DNA of 64,000 nt from Liolophura sinensis (Eukaryota > Mollusca > Polyplacophora > Chitonida > Chitonidae). This document shows positions 49,299 through 61,200 of this stretch, in pieces. The notes beneath the pieces are model-generated. The model saw nothing but the letters and a program-made list of their open reading frames with translations. It was not told the origin of the DNA and searched no databases. The DNA is taken from contig NC_088307.1 of assembly GCF_032854445.1 (NCBI RefSeq), forward strand, positions 9,438,017 through 9,502,016. Reading direction: 5' to 3'. The number at the start of each line of letters is the position of its first letter. The first letter of the stretch is position 1. Position numbers and translations under genes: made by a program.

Positions 49299-52200
49299 TG
49301 AACCAGCAGCAGACCTTTTTTATAACATAAAAACTGTCACCATATGGTACTAGGCTTGATGAGGTTTGGGAAAATTCCTACTGTAAACATACCTAACTAC
49401 CCATCATGCCATCTATTCGAGAACTTTGGCCAAATAGCTTCAGTAACCCTCCCTGCCCAATCCCCCTCCTCTCTCCAACCCCTCCCAATCCCCAACCCAC
49501 ACCCAACCTCCCTCCTCTCACCACCCCTCCTCCTCTCCATACACCCTCACCCAACCTGACAAGCAAACCACAGAGTAACTCCCCCCCCCACCACCACCAC
49601 TCTGTATGTACCTCTTAACATCTCTCTTAATGGTTTAGCCAAAAATAACCACGAATCCAGGGCAAAACTGTATATACCCTAATTTTCAGCCACAATATAA
49701 TTATTTTCAGGGACTTTCTTTCTTTCTTAGGTTTTCGACATGACTTTTAGTGAGATCACCGACACCTAAGTGTATCTTTGCAGCAGGCCATTCTCAGTGC
49801 CGCAATACATATTTATAGTGCTGCCCCACTAGAATGCTATTCTAAAGACACCATACATGACAATGTTTCAGGGAATTCTGAACTTGATATCTGGCAAATA
49901 AACTCCCACCCCCAAGGCAAACTATGAACATGAAAGTCGAAGGTACCATAACATTTATCATTATAAATTTAAACTAACAGCATCCACAATGAATTGTATT
50001 TTTTTAATGACAAATATACATATATATAGATTAATTGCACAAAATGAAAAAAAAAAAAACAAAAAAAACAAAATTGAATCAAACTCCTAATGTTTGTGAA
50101 GAAGATTTTACATATTAATATTTTAAGTTCACACAAAATTCTAACATTTTTTTTTCTCAAAAAATTTAATTATCTGACTGGCGTTTTTCAATTTTACAAC
50201 TGCAGCCAGCATTGCGGTGGGAGGGGAAATCCCCATGACCAGGCTGCTGGCAGACCTCCCACAAAAGACATACTCATAAATAGTACCAGAGGCGTATACA
50301 TGCGGGCTCTTAGCAGTTTCTTGGTTAAATAATAAATCTGTTGCCTTTCTGATGTACAATATCGGGAATGGAGTTCCTAAAATTAGCAAAATTAGGTACG
50401 TCAGCTCACATTACAACTTTTTTAAACGTTAGACTCATTTCTTAACTATATAAATAGTACATCTGAACTTGTCTGAGGTTCACTGAAAGGCCATAATGTG
50501 AACTACTGTATTCTTGGTATAAAACAGACATAATTTGCTCATGTTTCGTTTGTTCAAAGTACATGTATGAATCAGTATGAAGAAGAATTAACTTTCTTAA
50601 AGGTGAAGAAAACATAAAAATAATGCCAAAATCAGATGAAAGAGCCTCAAAACTTATTTGCAAATATGGTCTTTAATATTTTGGGGGGATTTTTTCTTTT
50701 CAAGAGAAAAAGGGTATTTGAAAATATTTCTGTATGGTGAGCATTTTGGACCAAATTTTGGTATTTATCTTTGTAGCATGATTTTCTAAATAAGGGTGTG
50801 ATGCTTGCCTAATAAATTTATTTGAATGAAAACTTGTTTATATCAAAACATATACATTTAACCTATATTATGATAATATTTATGAACATATTAAAAATAT
50901 AAATATGGTTCAAATTGAGGTTTAATAAATTTGTTAGCTGAAAAGAACAAATTCTAGTGCAAAAATATTCATTAAATCTGTGTTACATCCTCATTTATGA
51001 CATTATTAAACAAAGACTATAAATACCAAAAGGTATCCCAAATACCTACCATACAAAAATTATTTTCAACTGTCTTTTTCTCCTTAAGGAAAAAATTTTG
51101 AAGATCACATTTAGGAATAAGTTTTCGCACTCTTTCATCTGAACTTTATGTCATGTTTATCTTTCCTCCACCCTTTAAGGTTTGTCAGAAAAGGCCTCCA
51201 TGTACATGCAGCAGATTTAAATTAATTTGGCTTTTGAAATATACAAGATCAGACAGTTTGATGAAACTACGAATATCAGACAGTCTGATGAAACTACCAA
51301 GATCAGACAGTCTGATGAAACTACCAAGATCAGATAGTCTGATGAACCATACAGAGAGAGAGCCACAAAGAGACCCTCTGACCACCATTATCCCATTTTG
51401 CAAACACATAGTATCAACTTAGCAAAATTCTTTTTCCTTTCTAACCTTGCCCTTTTATATCTTTATTCAACATTGCGTCCGGGCCTGGAAGTTCAAAGTC
51501 GGTACTTCTGTATGCATGCGCTTCCCTTTCAAGTGAAACAACCCATGACAAGCCTCAGGTCAGTGTGTATATGCATGTTCGTAAGTGTATATGCATGTTC
51601 TTGTGTGTATATGCATGTTTGTGTGTGTATGCATGTGAGTGTATATGCATGTGTGTGTGTGTATATGCATGTTTGTATGTGTACATGCATGTTTGTGTAC
51701 ATGCATGTTTGTATGTGTATATGCATGTTTGTGTGTGTATATGCATGTTTGAATGTATGAGTCACACCTGTGACACCATGGGTAGTTCTCAAGAGGGAAA
51801 AGTTAGCCATATGGCTCCAAAGCGGAATTATCAGCAAACTCTTAGGGAGAAAAGGGAGAGACTAGGGGCTATAAATATTAACTTTACATGTTGCTGTTAT
51901 CTGGTTCTTAACGCTGCAATAAATATTTCATTTATACGACGACAACTAGCATTAAGGTGTGGGAAAACCACGAACATCCGCAGGTTGCTGGCAGGCCTTT
52001 ACATGTATGCTAAGAGAGGACGCCAGTCTAAGCTGGGCTTGCAGCATTGGTATGAGGTTTTTCTGAGTTATTGTGTTGACACTTCACGTTTTGCTCGATG
52101 GATCAAGTGCTTTGCTGTACGTTTCTGTTCGCAACTTGTGAATTTTGTTATGACTAGATAAATGTCCAAATGACTAGATGATTGTCAACATGGCAAATCA

Positions 52201-55200
52201 TTTCTCACCAGTTTAGCCACACTGAATTAATCCAGACAGAGTGTGATGAAACCAAGCACTCTTCAATACATGATAGCATACATACACAGCCAATACAAAT
52301 TGTCTGCACGATTTTCACTGCGCAACCATGTACCCTTTTTCCAATAGAAGAGACCCTTGATTAGCTCTGAATAGGTCAATTTTACCTACAGCTGATTTTT
52401 TGTTTAACTGGCGCGGGGACAGTAAAAAATCCAAAAATTGAAGAAAAATAAAATTAAAATCCGCCTTTTTATTTTCTCTGAACTAAATATTTGTTACAAT
52501 TTTCCAGTTTTCCCAGGCTTCTCAACCACACAGATTTGTCTTTACCGGGAACATATATTGGGACTGCCACTTTTCCCACCAATTTGAGGATTTTCATAAA
52601 ATGAAACTTTTAATTAGTGTAGCCTAAATTGCACATTAAAAAGGGGAACTTTTAGTCTTAATTATAGCCTCAGGTGTTCATATTGTTAATTAACCTGGAC
52701 TACTTAGATCCTGTGTCTAATTGCCTTGCTAGGCATGCAGTGATCTGGTATGCTTGGAATACAAGGATTACGTTTCAGCTTCTTGTGATGAGCCAATCAG
52801 AACGTAACATTAAAGTACATCACTCAGACTGCATTATATTCTCATCAGAACAGTGGCTTCTCGCGCATCCTTATCATATGATCCGGCTTCAATTTGTTTA
52901 CCCCAAATATTGTCAACAACATGCTTGTGTGCCAGTAACACATTTTCCTTCCAGTGCACTCAGCCTGGTGAAAAATATATCAGCTCTCTTGGCACAGTTA
53001 CGTGTAGATCTGTGACGAGAACGTGGATAATATGTTGTAAACAGTATTTGAGTCTAATGAATGTGTCCGTTTGTGATCAAACTGGACAAGGGTCAAAAGA
53101 AAGCATGAGCTTATATGCATATAATGAACACTCTAGCGGATGTGTGGTAAAAGACAACACATTCGAATGAAGGAATCAATGAATGAATGATTTTGGTTTA
53201 ATTAGCATCACAAACCGTTTTCCTACCCGCATTATGAAATATTCTTGAGTACGGCTTAAAACACTAATAAAACAAATAAATTATCCCCACAATCTTGTCT
53301 GAAAAGTCGCTAAATCTACACATGTGAACATCTACACGTCAACATTAGACTAAATCAAGTACATTTGAAAAATTTGAAACCCACCACCCCTACATAAAAA
53401 ATGAGGCAGGTAGGGTTGTATTTTCCTTAAAATGTATAATAAGTACATATAGATTTTGTGGAAGTATAACAAGGACTTTCACGATGAATAAACTGCTACT
53501 GTAAACCATCAACCTTTTTGTGGAAGTATAACAAGGACTTTCACGATGAATAACCTGCTAATGTAAACCATCAACCTTTTGTGGAAGTATAACAAGGACT
53601 TTCACGATGAATAAACTGCTACTGTAAACCATCAACCTTTTTGTGGAAGTATAACAAGGACTTTCACGATGAATAACCTGCTAATGTAAACCATCAACCT
53701 TTTGTGGAAGTATAACAAGGACTTTCACGATGAATAAACTGCTACTGTAAACCATCAACCTTTTTGTGGAAGTATAACAAGGACTTCCACATTGAATGAA
53801 CTGCTACTGTAAACCATCAACCTTTTTGACCTCTAAAGCACTTTTTTCAGTGGAATATATTTATATTTACATTTATTATGAAAAACTAATTTGTTTGTCA
53901 CTAAAGATGCAGTCTTTATAAAACTCTGCAGAGTATTTCTCTAAACCCCATAGTTCTCTCAGAATGGTTCAAAATACTGGTCACAGTGGTGGTTGAAAAG
54001 GTTGAAGAATTTAGGTACTTCACATCCTGATAATTTTATTGTTTTTCCTCTTCTGAAAGTTTTTTTTTGCATTAGAATTTAAATGCAAATGACGTTTACA
54101 ATTTCATGGAGTGAGTGAGTCCTTGGGGTTTAACGTCATACTTAACAATTTTTCAGTCATACGACGACAAAGGAATCCTTAGAGTGCATGTAATGTCCCT
54201 CCTTGTTGCAGGACAGATTTCCACCGCTCTTTTATCTAGTGCTGCTTCACTGAGTCACCTTACCGAAGGCAAGTAAGTCGCCCACCCCAGCCATTATACT
54301 GACACGGATCAACCAGTCGTTGCACTATCCTTTCATGCTGAACGCCAAGAGAGGAAGTTACAACTTCCCCTTTTAAAGTCTTAGGTGTGACTCGACCCAG
54401 GAATGGCCCTGGATATACTGCTCCCGAGGCAGATGCTCGACCAACTGTGCTATCGGGCCTGGTACAATTTCATGGAACGTTAACCCAGATAAACATGATC
54501 ACATCTAAGTGTTGATCACATCCAAGTGTTAATAAACTTCATGTAATACCACACCAGACTGCACCATCGATGGCTTCTTGTTGTCAGGGCAACCACAAAG
54601 AATCAAGCCCAGGTATGTTGACAATTCTCGCATTCCTTATCTCGGGTGACACAGGTAGAGACCAAAGGGCAAGTACCTAAACCATGCCGACACACAACAA
54701 CACCTGGTTTACAGTATTTGCACTTTGGTTAAACTTTATCTTTCTTTGTTAACCATCTTTTCCGTCTATTCACAAAAGTCTGATCAAGTCATTGCTGTGA
54801 ACAAAGCCAAGAGTTGACAGGTGTTACTTTGATCAGATTGTAAACAAAGAGCTGCCATAAAGATTAGCTGATAAGCTCTCCATGCACACTATTAAACCAT
54901 CAGTCTGGGCAAACAAGCTAGAACGGTTTACAGTCTACAGATCGCTATTTGACCTTATCTAGAGGTGGATTTTTGTAAATCCTCCACATGCATAACTTTG
55001 ACAGCTGGCTTTTGGACTTACCCTAATTCCTCAACTTTTTGCATATGAAGAAGCAACTTTAAGTGTAATTTATGCGTATTTATAATTTGATTTTGGAGAC
55101 AAAACTACATTGGTTTGGAATGGCCAATTTCAGGGCTTCACAAAAACATATGATTTTATCAGCTTAAATAATGCCTTCAGAATATGTCTGAATAAACACC

Positions 55201-58200
55201 TTACAAACATGTGATAAGGTTGAAGAACAGCAGTAGCTCCTCCCACATCTATCTTGCTTCATTTGACCAACTTTTAGGGCTTCATGAAAATCCTGAACAG
55301 TTCACCAGACAAGTACATTAATAACAAAAGATACGATGAAAATAGCATAATGATGACAAAATCACACAAATTGCACGGATTAATTAATTTATGTGATTTT
55401 GGCTAATACACTGACCACAAATTATTTTCAGCTTTCATTTAAGTTAGTTATTTGGAATATAATTTTTTACATCTAATCATTTAAGACAGCCTACTAAGGC
55501 TTAAACCTGTGGATGGTCCTGGGTTTCCCCCGCACGCTGTGTGGTTTCCTCTCACCATAACGCTGGCTGCCGTTGTATAAGTTAAATATTCTTGAGTATG
55601 GCGTAAAACACCAATCAAATAAATAAATACTATCTTTTAGCATCGGCCTGTCACTTAAATAGGATCTTACATGCAAGATGGCAAGAAATCCTATACAGGT
55701 GAAGTTATATATATCTAGTGCTGCTTCACCGAGACTTACCAAAGGCAAGTAAGTCGCCCCGTCCAAGCCATTATTCTAATACGGGTCAACCAGTCATTAC
55801 ACTATCCTCTTCATGCTGAATGCGAGGCAAGGAAGTTACAACTTCCTCTTTTAAGGTCTTAGGGCCTTCAAGAGGAGGACTACGGCCTGAAACCATAGCT
55901 GGTTGGCCGGTAATAGGCTGTGGAAAGATTCTCATTAACCAGCCCGCTAAAAACTTATTAAGAGTTCATTTTTATACCACTGTACTGTCACAGTGAATAA
56001 TACTTTGAATTTAATACGTGTAGCACAATTATGCATTCCAAGAACATTAATTAACATGTAATTAATACGCAGACAGTCCAATGAAATATTATTGCCCTAA
56101 ATCAGAAAAAGGCAAAAAACTACTCAAAGAGAAGTAAGGTTTTATGTTTTGTTTCTTGTTTTTATTTTTGTCCAAAATATTCTATTCAAAACAATTTCCA
56201 AGCTTTGGTTCCCATTTTACCTTAAAACCAATACTTGCTTCACCTAGTTTATTAAACTTTGCACGGTTTATTTCACATGTTGTCTTTTCCATTTGTCTCA
56301 TTGTTTAAAATTGTACAGACCCATTGTATACTTCAACCGTAGATGTGAACTGTGTTCACCATGAAACTTGTGCATTTTGTTCAATTTGTTTTTGTAGAAA
56401 TAGGAATTCTTTTTGTTTAACGCCTTACTTTTTTGAAGGCGATAGGATGCCGCCGCAACGTCAGTAAATAATATACATTGTCCAGTAGAACAGATTTATA
56501 GTGTTACCTTTTATAGTATACTAACCTGGATGTCTGAAAATCTACATTCCTATATCTATGAAAGAGTCTAAATCTCACACAAGATGAAATTTAACATGTA
56601 CATACATGTATGTACATGTACAAAATATATGTTTTTACATATATGTAATTTATTATTATATTTCTTTATAAAGGCCAGACTAAAAAATTTGTTCATTTGT
56701 CAAACAAGCAGGTAAGTTCATAAGGTAAAGGAAACTGCAGTAAACCAGTGCCTGTCCTCGCTTGATCCTCTACTTTCCTCCTCTTACTGCATTATCTAAT
56801 TATGTTTTATGCCTATTTTTGTCACAGACACTCAACCTTTCATGCTTACCCACCTACCTTCCCACCCCCAACAAAAACTTAACACAACCCTGGCTCTTGG
56901 CGTTTGCAGATGGTCCCTAAACTACAGCTACTTTTCTGACCAAGTCTTACATGACTCAAGTTTAACCTGGGTTAATTTATGTAGCCACATGGTTTTACTC
57001 TAGCACAGGTTTTTTCCACTTGCAAAATAGCATGTCGTCCACAACAACGTTAAAAAAAAAAACATAAATATGTTTACTTAGGTCCAGTATAGAACATCTA
57101 ACTTTACAACTAAGCTTGTGATCGGCAATATGATCCAAGTCAGCAGTGTGTGTAAACGTGAGTGTACATTAAATATTTGCATGATAGTCAGACAATTCTG
57201 TTGAAGTGTGAGCTGGTTGAATGAAGTACAGAATAGCTCACCACTCTTGACAAAAAAAAGAAAACAAATCTCATTCTACTGATAAACAAGCAAAAATCCC
57301 TTTTAACAGGTATAAGGTAAAATCCACAGGTAAAAATCTAATCCTACTTTTAGAATGCCCAATGTAAACAAAAAGAAAAAAAAGAAAAAACAACAAGTCA
57401 ACTTCTCAGTTCTAGTACATGTAGCTTAATTCTTCAATTGCCTCTGTGACCAGAATTTCGAAACATTCTTTGGGGTGTTATAGAAATAATTCGCACAGTT
57501 TTATAAAGCTTGCGTCTTTAGCAACATAAACAAATCATTTCGAAGGTCAATTTCACAGCAATTGTACGTATGAATTCCACTGAAAAGAAGTGCTTTAGAG
57601 GTCGAAATGGTCAAAAGATTTCTATCAATTTTTCTGTATCATCTGACCAATTTCTTCACATATAAAAACACTTCAAACATGACCACTGTACTATACACGT
57701 CACAATAATGGGTCAACTTTCGCACAGAATCTAGGTCAAACAACTGTACCTGCACAACTTCAAGTCTACCAGTGACCCAGTTTTCCACTTACAAATATGA
57801 GATAAGGATGTATCATATAAACAAGCCACAGGTTTCCAAATCATTAGCCACTAGTACATATTGTCCCATGTTAACTAATTCTCCACGGGACGGGGGGGGG
57901 GGGGGGGGTGGGGGGGGTGGGGGGGGATGCAGGGGGTCGGGGAAAGGGCATTGAGGAACACATATTATGAAGGAGCAGCTACATGTATATATGCATCTAT
58001 GTTTTTGACTAGAGCAGAATTAAGCGTAGGTCAAACTGGACCTTAATTCTTCAATCTTTTCCACCACCACAGGGAAAAAGTACTTTAAAACATTCTGTGA
58101 GAACTAAGGTTGTAGACAAAGTGCTTTATGCCGTGCTCAAGAATATTTCACCTATATGACAGTGGCCAGTAATATGGTGACAGGAAACCAGGCAGAGCCG

Positions 58201-61200
58201 GAGCAAAAACCCACGACCCAAGACGTAAACCATGAAGACATTATTGTAAATGTTTATATATATATATACATTCTATATACTCGTAACATTACACGTTACA
58301 AGTATATAGATCTGACCCAACCCAGTGTTGAACCAATGACCTCCTGCATACGGAATACGGACACAACACTGCCCTGACCTCTAGCTCCCCAACTAAAATG
58401 TTACTGATCATGTTGTTCACCTTTCACCTGTAGATATGCAGGTCAAAGTGCAAAACCCTGACCAAAAATAATTTCACAGTGCTTTATACGAGAGTGAATT
58501 TCAACATGCCACGTCATCCTAACCTTCCGATGGGTGTACGATCTGTCGAAATACCAGTCATATTCTGATACAAGTAGACAGTGATGTAATCAGTGTTAGC
58601 CAATGAACGCTCCGTACAAGGGGAAAAAACCCTTCACAAAAGACTACAGATTTTCACTGGTTGAAGTTTGGGGGGGGGGGGGGGGGGGGGAGGTGTTCAT
58701 TAATATTCATCAACAAGACTGGCAGAAGTAAGATGTCCTATTAAGACACGATCGAATTTGAGGAAATTAGCAGGAAAGCTGACGTCATTGTCACAAATTC
58801 GGGATAAAAGAGCACATATCAGAGATAGTGTGTACAAGCCATTCTAAGGAGAAAAGATGTTTTTATGGTCTGCTGTCAACCATATCCTTAGAACAGCAAC
58901 GTCAACAAAACCTGATGTCCCTACAGCTAGCATTGTGTCACCCCTGGTGAGCCTTATTATAAAGTCTCAGCTGAAGGCTTTATCCAAGAGAGGTACACCT
59001 GCAGCGTTTCTTAGGATGACTACGAATTCCAGGATATTGCAGATGGTAAATTCGATTTTGGGAATGCAGTTCGCATTTGCAGGAATGTTTAGCCTTGATT
59101 AGATGAAATAGAGAAAACTTTTGACTGAACCCATCAAACAAACATTCACTTGCATCATCTCGTCAAAAAGATTTGAAAGGCCTTTGAGAAATGTTCGATG
59201 ATATTTGTTCCTAAGATTCTGGATACCCGGACCACGAGGTCATTGACTTTGACATTGATGAATTATGTGACTAAATCTTGCACCTTATCTTGCACTTTAT
59301 TAAAATTATTTTATTATATGAGCTCAATGATAATTTTAAATGAAATGTGTTTCGTTTTTTTAAGATAAAACTCAACATAAGACATCTTGGTATACATTTG
59401 TTTAAAAGCTTAAGCGTTGATCTTACTACATGTACATTAGAAGAAAATCATTTGTCTATCAGACTGAAGCCATTCAACATATTAAGACAATGGATGGATA
59501 TAAAGCAATGTTGTAATGGAAATAAGGCCTTATTCAGAGTGAGTTACTCTCCAGACACAGTATATCCATTTACATGTATGTGGTTTCGTTATTATCAAAA
59601 TAGGGCAAGGATATATGGTAGTTCAAATTTAACTTGTAAGCCACGCAAATATTTAGTGACCTTATGAACTGATCAATGAGTATTAGATCCTCTTTTCAAT
59701 TGATTTTTGAACATCATACTCAGAAATTTTCACTTGTACAATGGTTGATGGTCAGTCTTATTATGGTTGGAGAAAACCAGACGTAAACCACTGTCCTTGG
59801 GCAAGTTGCTAGCTTACTTTCAGACTTGCATTCCAAATTGGTGGAGGAGAGGTGGTCCTCCTTCAATCTGAAACGAACGAATAGCCCTTGGGGTACCACC
59901 CATTGTCACAATGACAGCTAGGAAATCTGGAAATTCCCTAGAGTCTGAATTGAACCTGCACAGTGTGTGCCAACAATTAGGAGTTCAGCAGTACCATGCT
60001 CTTAAAAATAGGATACATGCAAAAGCCGTCGGTAATAGGGTGAGGTAACGGTGTGTTTGTCTTTCCTCAATGAAAAAGTGTTTACTGCAGAGAGGGTTTC
60101 ACTCAGCTGACATTTATTTCCCATCATAGTTGTACTGGTTACTGTTCTAAAAGCGTTCTACCGGAATCCTGTAGCTGAAACAAACTAGGTGCTCCATGAA
60201 ACACGAAAGAGAAATGGCATGTCCAAGCAGTATTATACACCTGTACAGTTGATTTACACAGAGTTACCAGGGTTATATACTTGTATAGTTCCTGGGTTTA
60301 GTTATGCACCGAAAGTTGTTCGTTATGATTGTCATACAGCTTTTCTTATTTTTGGAACTCCATTTTCAGTAATTTGGGCTAAAATGAAGAACTTGTTCAA
60401 TGTACATGTATTTTGCCATTTTTATGTATTTTTACCCTGAATTTGGTTCCAGAGCAAGTTTACCGAAAGGAAAGAAATGAATTAAGGATCATTCCTTGAT
60501 TAGTATCTGGGATTTCTTAGAGAAAGGTTATGAAAAAACAAACAAACAACAATGTCTTAAACATACATGTAGGTTCTATAAAAGATAACACTATAAAACT
60601 GTTCTACTGGACAATGTATACTATTTACTGACATCCTGGAATCCTCTTTTCATAATTCCTGTAGGGCTTTGTATTCATTCCTTGTTAGGTTATTTTTAGG
60701 TGGTTTAGCATGAAGTAAAGAAGAATTGACCTTTTGGGGTATCAGTTCTGCTTCAGCACCACTAAATCCTGAGTTACGGATAGCAGTTTCCGTAGCTGTA
60801 ATGAAGTCTGTAACAGGGATGGACTTAGGGGTTACAGCAAATGAAACTCCTTTCTTTAAAAGGGATTCCTCAGCTCTGCTTAGCGTTTCAGACGAGAGAT
60901 TCTTCGCCCAAAAATCGCCGGTGTTGTCACTTCTCCAGTTTGAACATTCATCAGCCCAGTTGACTTTTCTCACAGGTAGAGCGTCAAATTTCTTTAACTG
61001 TCTTTCTTTTGAAATTTTATGTTGAGAGAATTGTGCCACTTCTGTAAACTCACGAACTCTTGTAACATGAACTCTTTTAACATCACTGGTAGGCAGTTTT
61101 GATGACAGTTGATTTACTAAATCTTCTTGTTTCTCTTGAAGTACATTCATAGTGAAGTTAGTCTGTCTTAATCGTTCATTTAGGAGTTTTCGTTCTGCTG

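Larger units (their letters stand above)
56517..60575. other. Part of SGLT intron 1, no gene recognised
   Basis: AT-rich. Includes long G runs (57891-57935 and 58671-58691), a SINE A fragment (58120-58225) and a decayed family C repeat (59700-59950). Frames at 58857-59102 and 59347-59667 have no recognisable domains. Confidence 0.55.

Noticed and set aside
51563-51837. Frames of the [14 protein letters not shown] type
   Set aside because: Translation of the TATATGCATG repeat.
54388-54462. Functional tRNA gene at the SINE B head
   Set aside because: Degenerate tRNA-like region fused to a SINE body and tail.
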